Positions 9,162 through 17,601 of a stretch of 64,000 bases of DNA are shown piece after piece. The DNA is taken from positions 434,001 through 498,000 of the forward strand of contig NZ_BCZA01000001.1 of the NCBI RefSeq assembly GCF_001598475.1, read 5' to 3'. Numbering within the stretch: position 1 is the stretch's first letter; each line of letters starts with the position of its first letter. The position numbers were made by a program, and so were the translations under genes. The DNA comes from Pantoea agglomerans NBRC 102470 (GTDB lineage: Bacteria; Pseudomonadota; Gammaproteobacteria; Enterobacterales; Enterobacteriaceae). The notes under the pieces were generated by a model, which searched no databases, was not told the origin of the DNA, and saw only the letters and a program-made list of their open reading frames with translations.

Positions 9162-11546
9162 ATGTCCAGTAAAGGCGAACAGCCACTCGTGCTCTGGTAT
9201 AACCAGCTTGGCATGCATGATGTTGACCGGGTGGGGGGCAAAAATGCCTCTCTGGGTGAAATGATTACTAATCTGTCGTCGCTGGGCGTTTCCGTGCCCA
9301 ACGGTTTCGCGACCACATCCTACGCCTTTAACCTGTTCCTCGATCAAAGCGGGCTGAATCAGCGTATTTATGCGCTGCTGGATGAGACCGATATTGATGA
9401 CGTTGATGCGCTGGCAAAAGCGGGTAAGCAGATTCGTCAGTGGGTCGTGGAGACACCGTTCCTGCCCGAGCTGGAGTCCGCCATTCTGGACGCCTATAAG
9501 CAGCTTTCTGCTGATGATGATGCCGCGTCGTTTGCCGTGCGCTCCTCTGCAACCGCAGAAGATATGCCTGACGCCTCTTTTGCCGGCCAGCAGGAAACCT
9601 TCCTGAATGTACAGGGCATCGACGCCGTCATGGTGGCGGTAAAGCATGTCTTCGCCTCGCTGTTTAATGACCGCGCTATCTCCTACCGTGTGCATCAGGG
9701 CTATGACCATCGTGGCGTTGCGCTCTCAGCGGGAATACAGCGCATGGTGCGTTCAGACCTGGCCGCCTCGGGTGTGATGTTCACCATTGATACCGAGTCC
9801 GGCTTTGATCAGGTGGTCTTTATCACCGCTGCACTGGGGCTGGGGGAAATGGTGGTGCAGGGTGCCGTTAACCCCGATGAGTTCTATGTGCACAAGCCAA
9901 CCCTGGCAGCCGATCGTCCGTCGATTGTGCGCCGCAATATGGGCTCGAAAAAGGTTCGCATGGTCTATGCCGATTCCCAGGCGCATGGCGAGCAGGTGCG
10001 GATCGAAGATGTGCCTGAGGCCGAACGCGACCGTTTCTGCCTGAGCGATGAGGAAGTGCAGGCGCTGGCGAAGCAGGCGGTGCTGATTGAACAGCACTAT
10101 CAGCGCCCGATGGATATTGAGTGGGCCAAAGATGGGCACACCGGCAAACTGTTTATTGTTCAGGCGCGCCCTGAAACCGTACGCTCAAATGGTCAGGTAA
10201 TGGAGCGTTACACGCTGCAGGGGCAGGGCAGCGTCGTCGTGGAAGGTCGTGCTATCGGTCATCGTATTGGCGCAGGCGTGGTGAAGGTCATCCACGATAT
10301 CAGCGAAATGAATCGCATTGAAAAAGGCGATGTGCTGGTGACCGACATGACCGACCCGGACTGGGAACCGATCATGAAAAAAGCATCAGCGATTGTGACT
10401 AACCGCGGCGGACGGACCTGTCATGCTGCGATCATCGCGCGTGAGCTGGGCATTCCGGCAGTGGTGGGCTGTGGCGATGCCACTGATCGGCTGAAAGAGG
10501 GGCATAACGTCACGGTCTCATGTGCCGAAGGTGATACCGGCTACGTTTATGATCAACTGCTCGACTTCGACGTCACCAGTTCGCAGGTCGATTCACTGCC
10601 TGAACTGCCGCTGAAGATCATGATGAACGTGGGCAACCCCGATCGCGCCTTTGATTTCGCCTGTCTGCCTAACGAAGGCGTGGGTCTGGCGCGGCTGGAA
10701 TTTATCATTAACCGTATGATCGGCGTCCACCCTAAAGCGCTGCTGGAGTTTGATCAACAGACGCCGGAGCTGCAGCAGCAGATCCGTAAAATGATGAAAG
10801 GATTTGATGATCCGGTGGAGTTTTACATCGCTCGCCTGACTGAAGGAATTGCCACGCTTGGCGCCGCTTTTGCGCCGAAACGCGTAATTGTCCGACTTTC
10901 TGACTTTAAAACCAATGAATATGCCAACCTGGTGGGTGGAGAACGCTACGAGCCGGAAGAGGAAAACCCGATGCTGGGATTCCGGGGTGCGGGTCGCTAT
11001 GTCGCTGACAGCTTCCGGGACTGCTTTGCACTGGAGTGCGAAGCGGTGAAACGTGTTCGCAACGAGATGGGCCTGACAAACGTCGAGATTATGGTTCCGT
11101 TTGTGCGCACCGTTGAGCAGGCGAAGGCTGTGGTGGAAGAGCTGGGGCGTCAGGGACTGAAGCGCGGCGAGAACGGGCTGAAGATCATTATGATGTGCGA
11201 GATCCCGTCCAATGCCCTGCTGGCGGATCAATTCCTGGAGCACTTCGATGGCTTCTCTATTGGCTCAAACGACATGACTCAGCTGACGCTGGGGCTGGAC
11301 CGCGACTCTGGCGTCGTCTCCGCACTGTTTGACGAGCGTAACGAAGCCGTGAAGATGCTGCTTTCAATGGCCATAAGGGCCGCGAAGCAGAAGGGGAAAT
11401 ATGTCGGAATCTGTGGGCAGGGACCGTCAGACCATCAGGATTTCGCCGCATGGCTGATGGAAGAGGGCATCGACAGTCTGTCACTGAACCCGGACACGGT
11501 AGTGGAGACCTGGGTGAGTCTGGCGCAGTTAAATAAAACAGCCTGA
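9162..11546 (+). CDS. ppsA: Phosphoenolpyruvate synthase
   Basis: PpsA converts pyruvate, ATP and water to phosphoenolpyruvate, AMP and phosphate, the entry into gluconeogenesis from pyruvate, lactate or alanine. The 794-residue protein (E. coli 792) has an N-terminal ATP-binding domain ([20 protein letters not shown]), a central swivelling phosphohistidine domain ([19 protein letters not shown], with the phosphorylated His and the threonine regulated by PpsR) and a C-terminal PEP-binding barrel ending with the GICGQGPSD active-site loop. It is read divergently from its regulator ppsR, is likely under Cra control, and ends at a strong terminator. Confidence 0.98.
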   Translation: MSSKGEQPLVLWYNQLGMHDVDRVGGKNASLGEMITNLSSLGVSVPNGFATTSYAFNLFLDQSGLNQRIYALLDETDIDDVDALAKAGKQIRQWVVETPFLPELESAILDAYKQLSADDDAASFAVRSSATAEDMPDASFAGQQETFLNVQGIDAVMVAVKHVFASLFNDRAISYRVHQGYDHRGVALSAGIQRMVRSDLAASGVMFTIDTESGFDQVVFITAALGLGEMVVQGAVNPDEFYVHKPTLAADRPSIVRRNMGSKKVRMVYADSQAHGEQVRIEDVPEAERDRFCLSDEEVQALAKQAVLIEQHYQRPMDIEWAKDGHTGKLFIVQARPETVRSNGQVMERYTLQGQGSVVVEGRAIGHRIGAGVVKVIHDISEMNRIEKGDVLVTDMTDPDWEPIMKKASAIVTNRGGRTCHAAIIARELGIPAVVGCGDATDRLKEGHNVTVSCAEGDTGYVYDQLLDFDVTSSQVDSLPELPLKIMMNVGNPDRAFDFACLPNEGVGLARLEFIINRMIGVHPKALLEFDQQTPELQQQIRKMMKGFDDPVEFYIARLTEGIATLGAAFAPKRVIVRLSDFKTNEYANLVGGERYEPEEENPMLGFRGAGRYVADSFRDCFALECEAVKRVRNEMGLTNVEIMVPFVRTVEQAKAVVEELGRQGLKRGENGLKIIMMCEIPSNALLADQFLEHFDGFSIGSNDMTQLTLGLDRDSGVVSALFDERNEAVKMLLSMAIRAAKQKGKYVGICGQGPSDHQDFAAWLMEEGIDSLSLNPDTVVETWVSLAQLNKTA

Positions 11547-11569
11547 TACGGGTTGTTAGCACTCTTCAG

Positions 11570-11590
11570 GGCCCGCTATGCGGGCCTTTT
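11570..11590 (+). terminator. Rho-independent terminator after ppsA
   Basis: GGCCCGC (11570-11576) pairs with GCGGGCC (11580-11586) around a TAT loop and is followed by TTTT. It lies 24 bases past the ppsA stop and faces the RprA terminator from the other strand. Confidence 0.9.
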
Positions 11591-11616
11591 CTGTTTATAT
11601 CTGGTCAGATTCAGGC

Positions 11617-11723
11617 AAAAAAAAAGCCCATCACAGGGGATGGGCAAAGACTACACACAGCAATTCTTTACTCTACTCAGGGGAATGAGATTGTCTGAAA
11701 ATCATCAGGTTGATTTCGAACAT
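11617..11723 (-). ncRNA. rprA: RprA small regulatory RNA
   Basis: RprA is an Hfq-binding RNA that activates rpoS translation by pairing with its leader, and also affects biofilm and motility genes. On the minus strand the 3' half is essentially that of E. coli: the block AATTGCTGTGTGTAGTCTTT followed by the GCCCATC/GATGGGC terminator stem and a T-run (11617-11625). The 5' end keeps the small stem (GAAATCA/TGATTTTC) and the CCCCTGAG seed region seen in E. coli. It sits between ydiK and ppsA, the neighbourhood expected from E. coli. The 5' end is placed by alignment from memory and may be off by a few bases. Confidence 0.9.
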
Positions 11724-11759
11724 AGGAAACATGTTATTCATACGGCTGGCTGTCGTCTT

Positions 11760-11773
11760 TAAGAATCCTCTTA
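11760..11773. promoter_or_regulatory. RcsB box upstream of rprA
   Basis: TAAGAATCCTCTTA matches 11 of 14 bases of the RcsAB consensus TAAGAATATTCCTA. Its centre is about 43 bases upstream of the predicted RprA start, which fits activation by RcsB of the envelope-stress phosphorelay, as established for E. coli rprA. Confidence 0.75.
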
Positions 11774-12015
11774 TTAGTTTAAAGCCAATAATCTTTTGTG
11801 ACCTTTACTTCGCCATTTGGCTTAAGAAACAGTGCAGAAAGTAATCTTTTTTGGCCCGAAAAGGTCACTTTCAGGCCAAAGGTGGCTTTTTTCTTAAAAA
11901 TCGCTAATGGAAAACAGAATTTATCTGATCTGAGAGAAGGGGTGCGGTTAATCATCATTAACCGCACTAATCAATGCTTATGGGGGGTAGCGGCGCAGCG
12001 GGTTATTGCATCCCA
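11774..12015. other. ydiK-rprA intergenic region with inverted repeats
   Basis: No gene can be supported here; open frames on both strands are low-complexity and lack ribosome sites. Three structures stand out. GTGACCTTT (11798-11806) is repeated inverted as AAAGGTCAC (11860-11868). An imperfect hairpin spans 11836-11871, with arms starting GAAAGT and ending ACTTTC. A perfect 10-base stem, GTGCGGTTAA/TTAACCGCAC, spans 11942-11967 with a TCATCA loop. None has a clear T-run. The last may stabilise or end the ydiK message. Confidence 0.55.
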
Positions 12016-13134
12016 TCATACAGCAGGCGGGGTATCCTCGTGATCCGCCAGGGCATCAGCCACGGCCAGTTGGTCACTATCCGGGGCAGGCGCTTCATGA
12101 ACCCAGACGGAAACCAGACGGTAGGAGACCGCCAGAACCACTGGCCCGATAAACAGACCAATCATCCCGAACGCAAACAGTCCACCAATAACACCAGAAA
12201 GAATCAGGATCATCGGCAGATCGGCACCCATACGGATCAGCATCGGGCGCAGCACGTTATCCATCGTGCCGACCACACAGCTCCAGACCAGCAGCACCGT
12301 TCCCCATGTTGTATCTCCGCTCCAGTAGAGGTAGATAATGGCGGGAACCAGCACCAGTAGCGGGCCGAGTTGTACCAGACAGCAGAGGATCATCAGTACC
12401 GTCAACAGCGTGGCGTAAGGAATGCCGGAGATCGCCAGACCGATACCGCCCAGCACGCCCTGCACCAGCGCCGTCACCACTAAGCCAAGCGCCACGGCAC
12501 GAATGGACTGCGCCGCCAGCAGTACGGCGGCATCACCGCGTCGTCCCGCCATGCGGAAAGCAAAGTGACGAATGCCCTGGGCAGCCTGTTCGCCACGCCA
12601 GTAAAGCAGCACGCTGAACAGTAACATCACGCCCAGATGGATCATAAAGCGTCCGAAATGACCGGCCTGCGCGACAAAAAAGCCGGTGGTACGGCCGATA
12701 TAGGGCTGTATTTTCGCCATGACGCCGGCACCGCCGCTCGCCACCAGCGTGTCATAACTGACATAAAGCTTCTTGCCGACCATCGGGACATCGTTGAGCC
12801 ATAACAGTCGCGGCATCATATGCCCCTGGGTAACCCAGGCAATCACCGGCGCGCTGTTATCAATCAGGCTGCTGACCAGCAGGGCGATAGGGATAATAAA
12901 CAGCAGCAGCAGAAGCAGTGTCATCACGATCACCGCCAGGGAACGGCGTCCCCATAACAGTCGCTGGAATTTCAGCATCAATGGCCAGGTGGCAATCACC
13001 ACCATGCTGGCCCAGGCAAAGCCCAGAATAAACGGCTGCACGACCCATAAACAGGCGACAATCAGCAGCAAGATGAACATCAGGGTGAAGAGTATTTGCG
13101 GTAAATCCATATCCCGGTACTGGCTTTTCATCAT
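12016..13134 (-). CDS. ydiK: AI-2E family transporter YdiK
   Basis: YdiK is an inner-membrane protein of the AI-2E/UPF0118 exporter family; its substrate is unknown. The sequence shows about eight hydrophobic helices, the family segment YWRGEQAAQGIRHFAFR in the middle, and DNVLRPMLIRMGADLP before the last helices. I start at 13134 (372 residues; E. coli 370), where GAGG lies 10 bases upstream; two upstream in-frame starts would add about 20 poorly conserved residues. It diverges from ydiJ, and the PurR-like operator at 13305-13320 lies between them. Confidence 0.88.
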   Translation of the reverse strand: MMKSQYRDMDLPQILFTLMFILLLIVACLWVVQPFILGFAWASMVVIATWPLMLKFQRLLWGRRSLAVIVMTLLLLLLFIIPIALLVSSLIDNSAPVIAWVTQGHMMPRLLWLNDVPMVGKKLYVSYDTLVASGGAGVMAKIQPYIGRTTGFFVAQAGHFGRFMIHLGVMLLFSVLLYWRGEQAAQGIRHFAFRMAGRRGDAAVLLAAQSIRAVALGLVVTALVQGVLGGIGLAISGIPYATLLTVLMILCCLVQLGPLLVLVPAIIYLYWSGDTTWGTVLLVWSCVVGTMDNVLRPMLIRMGADLPMILILSGVIGGLFAFGMIGLFIGPVVLAVSYRLVSVWVHEAPAPDSDQLAVADALADHEDTPPAV

Positions 13135-13304
13135 TGACTCATAACCTCGTCTTAATCCTTCATTTTCAGGCATTCGGATGCCCGTTTTTATCATGATCTA
13201 TTTGCTGAGGTTTAAACAGAGTCGCGGAGAAAGGTTTTTGCCTTTTCTGAAAAAAGGGCAGGCGCAGGAAAAATATGATAAAACGAGAAATCGCTAATCT
13301 ATAA

Positions 13305-13320
13305 ACGCAAACGTTTACAA
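13305..13320. promoter_or_regulatory. PurR operator between ydiK and ydiJ
   Basis: ACGCAAACGTTTACAA matches the PurR box consensus (ACGCAAACGTTTNCNT) at all but the last positions. It ends 19 bases before the ydiJ start codon and 171 bases before that of ydiK. Binding here would block ydiJ transcription or translation initiation most directly and could also affect ydiK, which I recall being listed in the purine regulon. Confidence 0.75.
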
Positions 13321-13339
13321 CACCTTCGGTCAGACAATC

Positions 13340-16300
13340 ATGATCCCACAGATTTCGCAGGCACCGGGCCTCGTTCAACTGGTGCTGACGTTCCTTGAGT
13401 CGTTGAAAGAGCAGGGTTTTACCGGTGACATGGCAACCAGCTATGCCGACCGTCTTTCACTCTCCACCGATAACAGCATCTATCAATTGCTGCCCGACGC
13501 GGCGCTCTTTCCGCGCTCGACTGCGGATGTTGCGCTGCTCGCCCGCGTGGCCGGAGAAGCGCGCTTTGCCAGTCTGGTATTTACCCCGCGCGGCGGCGGT
13601 ACCGGCACCAACGGTCAGTCGCTGAATCAGGGGATTGTGGTGGATATGTCGCGCTACATGAACCGTATCCTGGAGATCAATACGGATGAGGGGTGGGTGC
13701 GGGTTGAAGCGGGGGTGATCAAAGATCAGCTTAACGCCTGGCTGAAGCCATTCGGCTTTTTCTTCTCGCCGGAGTTATCCACCAGTAACCGTGCCACGCT
13801 GGGCGGCATGATTAATACCGATGCGTCCGGCCAGGGCTCGCTGGTCTATGGCAAAACCTCGGACCATGTGCTGGGCCTGCGCGCCGTGCTGCTGGGCGGC
13901 GATATCCTTGATACGCGTCCAATGGCCACCGCGCTGGCTGAAACCCTGGCGCAGACGGCGACGCCCGAAGGCCGGCTCTATCAGCAGGTGCTGACGCGCT
14001 GCCGCGAGCATCGTGCGCTGATTCTGGAAAAGTTTCCAAAGCTGAATCGGTTCCTGACCGGATATGACCTGCGCCATGTTTTCAGCGACGATATGCAAAC
14101 CTTTGACCTGACGCGCCTGCTGTGCGGCGCAGAGGGCACGCTGGCCTTTGTCACGGAAGCGCGGCTTGATATCACGCCGCTGCCTAAAGTGCGCCGACTG
14201 GTGAATATCAAATATGACTCCTTTGACTCCGCCCTGCGCAATGCGCCTTTTATGGTGGAAGCGCAGGCGCTCTCGGTAGAGACCGTTGACTCTAAGGTGC
14301 TGAACCTGGCGCGTGAAGACATTGTCTGGCACTCGGTGCGCGAATTGATCGCCGATGTACCCGACAAAGAGATGCTGGGTCTGAATATTGTTGAGTTTGC
14401 CGGTGACAACGCCGCGCTGATCGATCAGCAGATTGAACAGCTTTGTGGCCGCCTTGACGCACTGATGGTGCAGCAGCAGGGCGGCGTGATTGGCTATCAG
14501 TTCTGTAACGACCTGGATGGCATTGAACGCATCTATAACATGCGTAAAAAAGCGGTGGGTCTGTTGGGAAATGCCAAAGGCCGGGCTAAACCGATTCCCT
14601 TTGTGGAAGATACCGCGGTCCCGCCGGAAAAACTGGCGGACTACATCGTCGAGTTTCGCGCGCTGCTCGACAGCCACGGGCTGAGCTACGGCATGTTTGG
14701 TCACGTCGATGCAGGCGTCCTGCATGTGCGTCCGGCGCTGGATATGTGCGATCCGCAGCAGGAGATGATGATGAAACAGATCTCCGACGAAGTCGTAGCG
14801 CTGACAGCGCGCTATGGTGGCCTGCTGTGGGGTGAACATGGCAAAGGGTTCCGTGCCCAGTACAGTCCGGCATTCTTCGGTGAGACGCTGTTTAACGAAT
14901 TGCGCCGCATCAAAGCGGCCTTTGATCCGCTCAATCGCCTGAATCCGGGCAAGATCTGTACGCCATTCAACAGTAATGATGAAATGATGCAGGTCGATGC
15001 GGTGAAGCGCGGAACCTATGATCGTCAGATTCCGTTAACGGTCCGGGATGAATGGCGTGGCGCCATGGAGTGTAACGGCAACGGGTTATGTTTTAACTTT
15101 GATGCCCGCAGCCCGATGTGTCCCTCCATGAAAATCACCCGCAACCGCATTCACTCGCCCAAAGGGCGGGCAACGCTGACGCGGGAGTGGCTGCGGCTGC
15201 TGGCCGGGCAGGGCGTCGATCCGCTCACCCTGGAAAAGCAGCTGCCCGAAAATCGGCTGTCGCTTCGCACTCTGATTGCCCGTACCCGCAATAGCTGGCA
15301 CGCCAGCAAAGGGGAGTATGACTTCTCGCACGAGGTGAAAGAGGCGATGTCGGGCTGTCTGGCCTGCAAAGCCTGCTCCACCCAGTGTCCGATTAAAATT
15401 GACGTGCCCGCTTTCCGCTCGCGCTTCTTACAGCTCTACCATACCCGTTATCTGCGTCCGGTCAGCGATCACCTGGTGGCTGCCGTGGAGGGCTATGCGC
15501 CGCTGATGGCAAAAGCACCGAAAGTGTTTAACTTCTTTCTGCGCCAGCCGTGGCTGAAAGAGATAAGTAAAACGCATATCGGCATGGTCGATCTGCCGCT
15601 GCTCTCGGCGCCAAATCTGAAACAGCAGCTCAGCGGTCATCCCGCCATGAACATGACGCTGGAACAGCTGGAAGCGTTGCCAGCTGCCGATCGCGCAAAC
15701 TGTGTGCTGGTGGTGCAGGATCCGTTTACCAGCTTCTATGAGGCGCAGCTGGTTAACGATTTTGTCAGGCTGATTGAGAAACTGGGCTACCGGCCCGTGC
15801 TCCTGCCATTCTCGCCAAATGGCAAAGCGCAACATGTGAAAGGTTTCCTGCACCGTTTCGCCCGCACGGCATCCCGCACCGCCGATTTCCTGAATCGGGT
15901 GGCAAAACTGGGGTTGCCCATGGTCGGCGTCGATCCGGCCACGGTGCTCTGCTATCGCGATGAGTATCGTCAGACGCTGGGCGAATCACGCGGCGACTTT
16001 AACGTCCTGCTGGTACATGAGTGGTTAGAGCGTGCACTGGCAGAGCGTGACGTGCAGGCCACGGGCGGAGAATCCTGGTATCTGTTTGCACACTGCACCG
16101 AGGTGACCGCGCTGCCCTCCACACCGAATCAGTGGCAGGCGATCTTCTCCCGTTTTGGCGCGAAGCTGGAGAACATCAATGTTGGCTGCTGCGGTATGGC
16201 TGGCACCTACGGTCACGAAAGTAAGAACCTTGAAAACTCGCTGGGGATCTACGCGCTCTCCTGGCATCCCCAGCTTCAGCGACTGCCACGCCAGCGCTGC

Positions 16301-16393
16301 CTGGCCACTGGCTATTCGTGCCGCAGTCAGGTCAAGCGTGTAGAGGGCAACGGAATGCGTCATCCGCTTCAGGCATTGTTAGAGCTAATGTAA
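13340..16393 (+). CDS. ydiJ: FAD-linked oxidoreductase / Fe-S protein YdiJ
   Basis: YdiJ is a large flavin and iron-sulfur dehydrogenase; recent work on family members assigns D-2-hydroxyglutarate oxidation, feeding electrons to the respiratory chain. The 1017-residue protein (E. coli 1018) has an N-terminal FAD-binding PCMH domain (TPRGGGTGTNGQSL, SGQGSLVYGKTSDHVLG), an FAD-linked oxidase C-terminal domain (FGHVDAGVLHVRP, GEHGKG), a ferredoxin-like part (CLACKACSTQCP), and C-terminal CCG-type cysteines (NVGCCGMAGTYGHE, CRSQ). The start matches the conserved MIPQISQAPG. The PurR box just upstream suggests purine control. Confidence 0.94.
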   Translation: MIPQISQAPGLVQLVLTFLESLKEQGFTGDMATSYADRLSLSTDNSIYQLLPDAALFPRSTADVALLARVAGEARFASLVFTPRGGGTGTNGQSLNQGIVVDMSRYMNRILEINTDEGWVRVEAGVIKDQLNAWLKPFGFFFSPELSTSNRATLGGMINTDASGQGSLVYGKTSDHVLGLRAVLLGGDILDTRPMATALAETLAQTATPEGRLYQQVLTRCREHRALILEKFPKLNRFLTGYDLRHVFSDDMQTFDLTRLLCGAEGTLAFVTEARLDITPLPKVRRLVNIKYDSFDSALRNAPFMVEAQALSVETVDSKVLNLAREDIVWHSVRELIADVPDKEMLGLNIVEFAGDNAALIDQQIEQLCGRLDALMVQQQGGVIGYQFCNDLDGIERIYNMRKKAVGLLGNAKGRAKPIPFVEDTAVPPEKLADYIVEFRALLDSHGLSYGMFGHVDAGVLHVRPALDMCDPQQEMMMKQISDEVVALTARYGGLLWGEHGKGFRAQYSPAFFGETLFNELRRIKAAFDPLNRLNPGKICTPFNSNDEMMQVDAVKRGTYDRQIPLTVRDEWRGAMECNGNGLCFNFDARSPMCPSMKITRNRIHSPKGRATLTREWLRLLAGQGVDPLTLEKQLPENRLSLRTLIARTRNSWHASKGEYDFSHEVKEAMSGCLACKACSTQCPIKIDVPAFRSRFLQLYHTRYLRPVSDHLVAAVEGYAPLMAKAPKVFNFFLRQPWLKEISKTHIGMVDLPLLSAPNLKQQLSGHPAMNMTLEQLEALPAADRANCVLVVQDPFTSFYEAQLVNDFVRLIEKLGYRPVLLPFSPNGKAQHVKGFLHRFARTASRTADFLNRVAKLGLPMVGVDPATVLCYRDEYRQTLGESRGDFNVLLVHEWLERALAERDVQATGGESWYLFAHCTEVTALPSTPNQWQAIFSRFGAKLENINVGCCGMAGTYGHESKNLENSLGIYALSWHPQLQRLPRQRCLATGYSCRSQVKRVEGNGMRHPLQALLELM

Positions 16394-16408
16394 AAAAATT
16401 GTGCGCGA

Positions 16409-16450
16409 CGTCACGCCCTGGCTGGATTAGAATATCCAGCCTGCGTGACG
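16409..16450. terminator. Long hairpin between ydiJ and the Fur-controlled gene
   Basis: CGTCACG (16409-16415) pairs with CGTGACG (16444-16450), and GGCTGGAT (16420-16427) with ATCCAGCC (16434-16441), giving a nearly continuous 16-base-pair stem. On the minus strand a T-run (opposite 16392-16398) follows about 10 bases later. It overlaps the 3' end of the minus-strand gene and lies just after the ydiJ stop, so it may end both transcripts. The T-run is too distant for a textbook terminator. Confidence 0.55.
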
Positions 16451-16831
16451 CATGAAGTCACTTTGCAGCGCAGTGGCCTGGTTCCACTCCCCGACCATTG
16501 CCAGTTGATGGCAGAGGCGGGTCAGGGACAATCGCGCCAGTTGATAAGCCTGAAGGCGAAACAGGCGATCGCGATCGCTGTTTCCCATCTCCTGCACCAG
16601 TCGGTGATGCAGTTTACCCATGGCATGCAGGTAACTCTGGTCGTCACCGTTCAACTGGCAGATTTCTGCCATATCCTGACAGGCATCGTTAAACTGACGT
16701 AGCTGATGAATCGTGCAGTCGGCCCGGTCGAGCTTTGCCTGCGCCATATAAAAGTCGACGGTGATATCACGCACCGCAAACTGATATTCGTCGATTTTGT
16801 GCTGCAGCCAGGCTGAGACAGAAAGCGTCAT
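16427..16831 (-). CDS. Unknown small helical protein under Fur control
   Basis: I do not recognise this 134-residue protein. It looks soluble and all-helical, with no signal peptide or membrane segment: MTLSVSAWLQHKIDEYQFAV at the start, a middle rich in charged residues and cysteines (DRADC, NDACQDMAEIC), and a helix LARLSLTRLCHQLAMVGEWN before the end. The start at 16831 is preceded by AGGGTGG; an earlier ATG at 16873 lies in the operator. A -35 TTGCAA (16885-16890), 16-base spacer and -10 TATGAT (16863-16868) can be drawn, with the -10 inside a perfect Fur box. It diverges from sufA, so an iron-related role is likely but unproven. Confidence 0.75.
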   Translation of the reverse strand: MTLSVSAWLQHKIDEYQFAVRDITVDFYMAQAKLDRADCTIHQLRQFNDACQDMAEICQLNGDDQSYLHAMGKLHHRLVQEMGNSDRDRLFRLQAYQLARLSLTRLCHQLAMVGEWNQATALQSDFMRHAGWIF

Positions 16832-16851
16832 AACGCCACCCTGAATGTGAA

Positions 16852-16866
16852 TGATAATAATTATCA
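16852..16866. promoter_or_regulatory. Perfect 7-1-7 Fur box
   Basis: TGATAAT-A-ATTATCA is an exact match to the 7-1-7 Fur consensus (TGATAATNATTATCA), inside a 17-base perfect palindrome. It overlaps the predicted -10 of the minus-strand unknown gene and lies about 354 bases upstream of the sufA start, so iron-loaded Fur should repress the former and might contribute to suf control. Confidence 0.88.
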
Positions 16867-17219
16867 TATTCAATTGAGCTGTGATTGCAATTGGCGGGCA
16901 GAAAAATTTATCGATTTATCCTGCCTGTCGGTATAATCGGAAATAACAATCTGTTTACATCGCAGAAAGGCGTAACCTATCAATAAGCATTTTTATCAAA
17001 AATGGTTATTTAAAAAAGAGTGATTTATTAATAGGTTAACACTGGCTTATTTATGCTGACGCGCTCACCACAAGGTGAGCTGAAGAGGCTATGCTTAATA
17101 ATTAAGCAAATAAAACCGCACAAGATGATTATCCCTGCAAAACAAGAGGTTGAAGTGATTGGTCAGATCACTACCATAGGGGGATAGCCTGAAAAGGTCC
17201 GGACTCAAGAGGTATCAAC
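16867..17219. other. suf operon upstream regulatory region
   Basis: This stretch before sufA carries no gene I can support. In E. coli the corresponding region binds Fur, IscR, OxyR and IHF. Here I see a small hairpin GCTCACC-ACAA-GGTGAGC (17063-17080), a perfect 17-base palindrome TGCTTAAT-A-ATTAAGCA (17092-17108) and a purine-rich ribosome site AGAGGT before 17220. I could not match an IscR or OxyR site with confidence. Confidence 0.6.
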
Positions 17220-17594
17220 ATGGCATCCGTTAATACAGACTCTTTCTCACCCGACGATTTTGTCTGGAAAGGGCTGACGCTGACTGAAACCGCAGCGCAA
17301 CAAATTCTCAATCTGGCGGCTCAGGACCCCGATGTCAAGGGTCTGCGGCTCGGCGTAAAACAATCCGGCTGCGCCGGGTTTGGTTACGTCATGGATCTGG
17401 TGAAAGAGCCAGTCGAGGATGATTTGCAGTTCTCATTCCATGGCGCAACGCTGTTTGTGCCGCTACAGGCGATGCCATTCGTTGATGGCACCGAACTGGA
17501 CTACGTTCGTGAAGGCCTGAATCAGATTTTTAAATTCAATAACCCTAAAGCTCAGCACGCCTGCGGGTGCGGTGAGAGCTTTGGCGTCGAGTAA
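17220..17594 (+). CDS. sufA: Fe-S cluster assembly scaffold/carrier SufA
   Basis: SufA is an A-type carrier that accepts iron-sulfur clusters from the SufBCD scaffold and passes them to target proteins. The 124-residue protein has the three conserved cluster cysteines: one in KQSGCAGFGY and two in the C-terminal HACGCGESF. The N-terminal tail before FVWKGLTLTE is slightly variable in the family. It is the first gene of the sufABCDSE operon, used in enterics under iron starvation and oxidative stress, and ends 7 bases before sufB. Confidence 0.97.
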   Translation: MASVNTDSFSPDDFVWKGLTLTETAAQQILNLAAQDPDVKGLRLGVKQSGCAGFGYVMDLVKEPVEDDLQFSFHGATLFVPLQAMPFVDGTELDYVREGLNQIFKFNNPKAQHACGCGESFGVE

Positions 17595-17601
17595 GTGAAA
17601 T

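Noticed and set aside
11779..12043. Overlapping open frames on both strands between rprA and ydiK
   Set aside because: They overlap each other, the hairpins and the ydiK 3' end, have low-complexity translations and lack ribosome sites.
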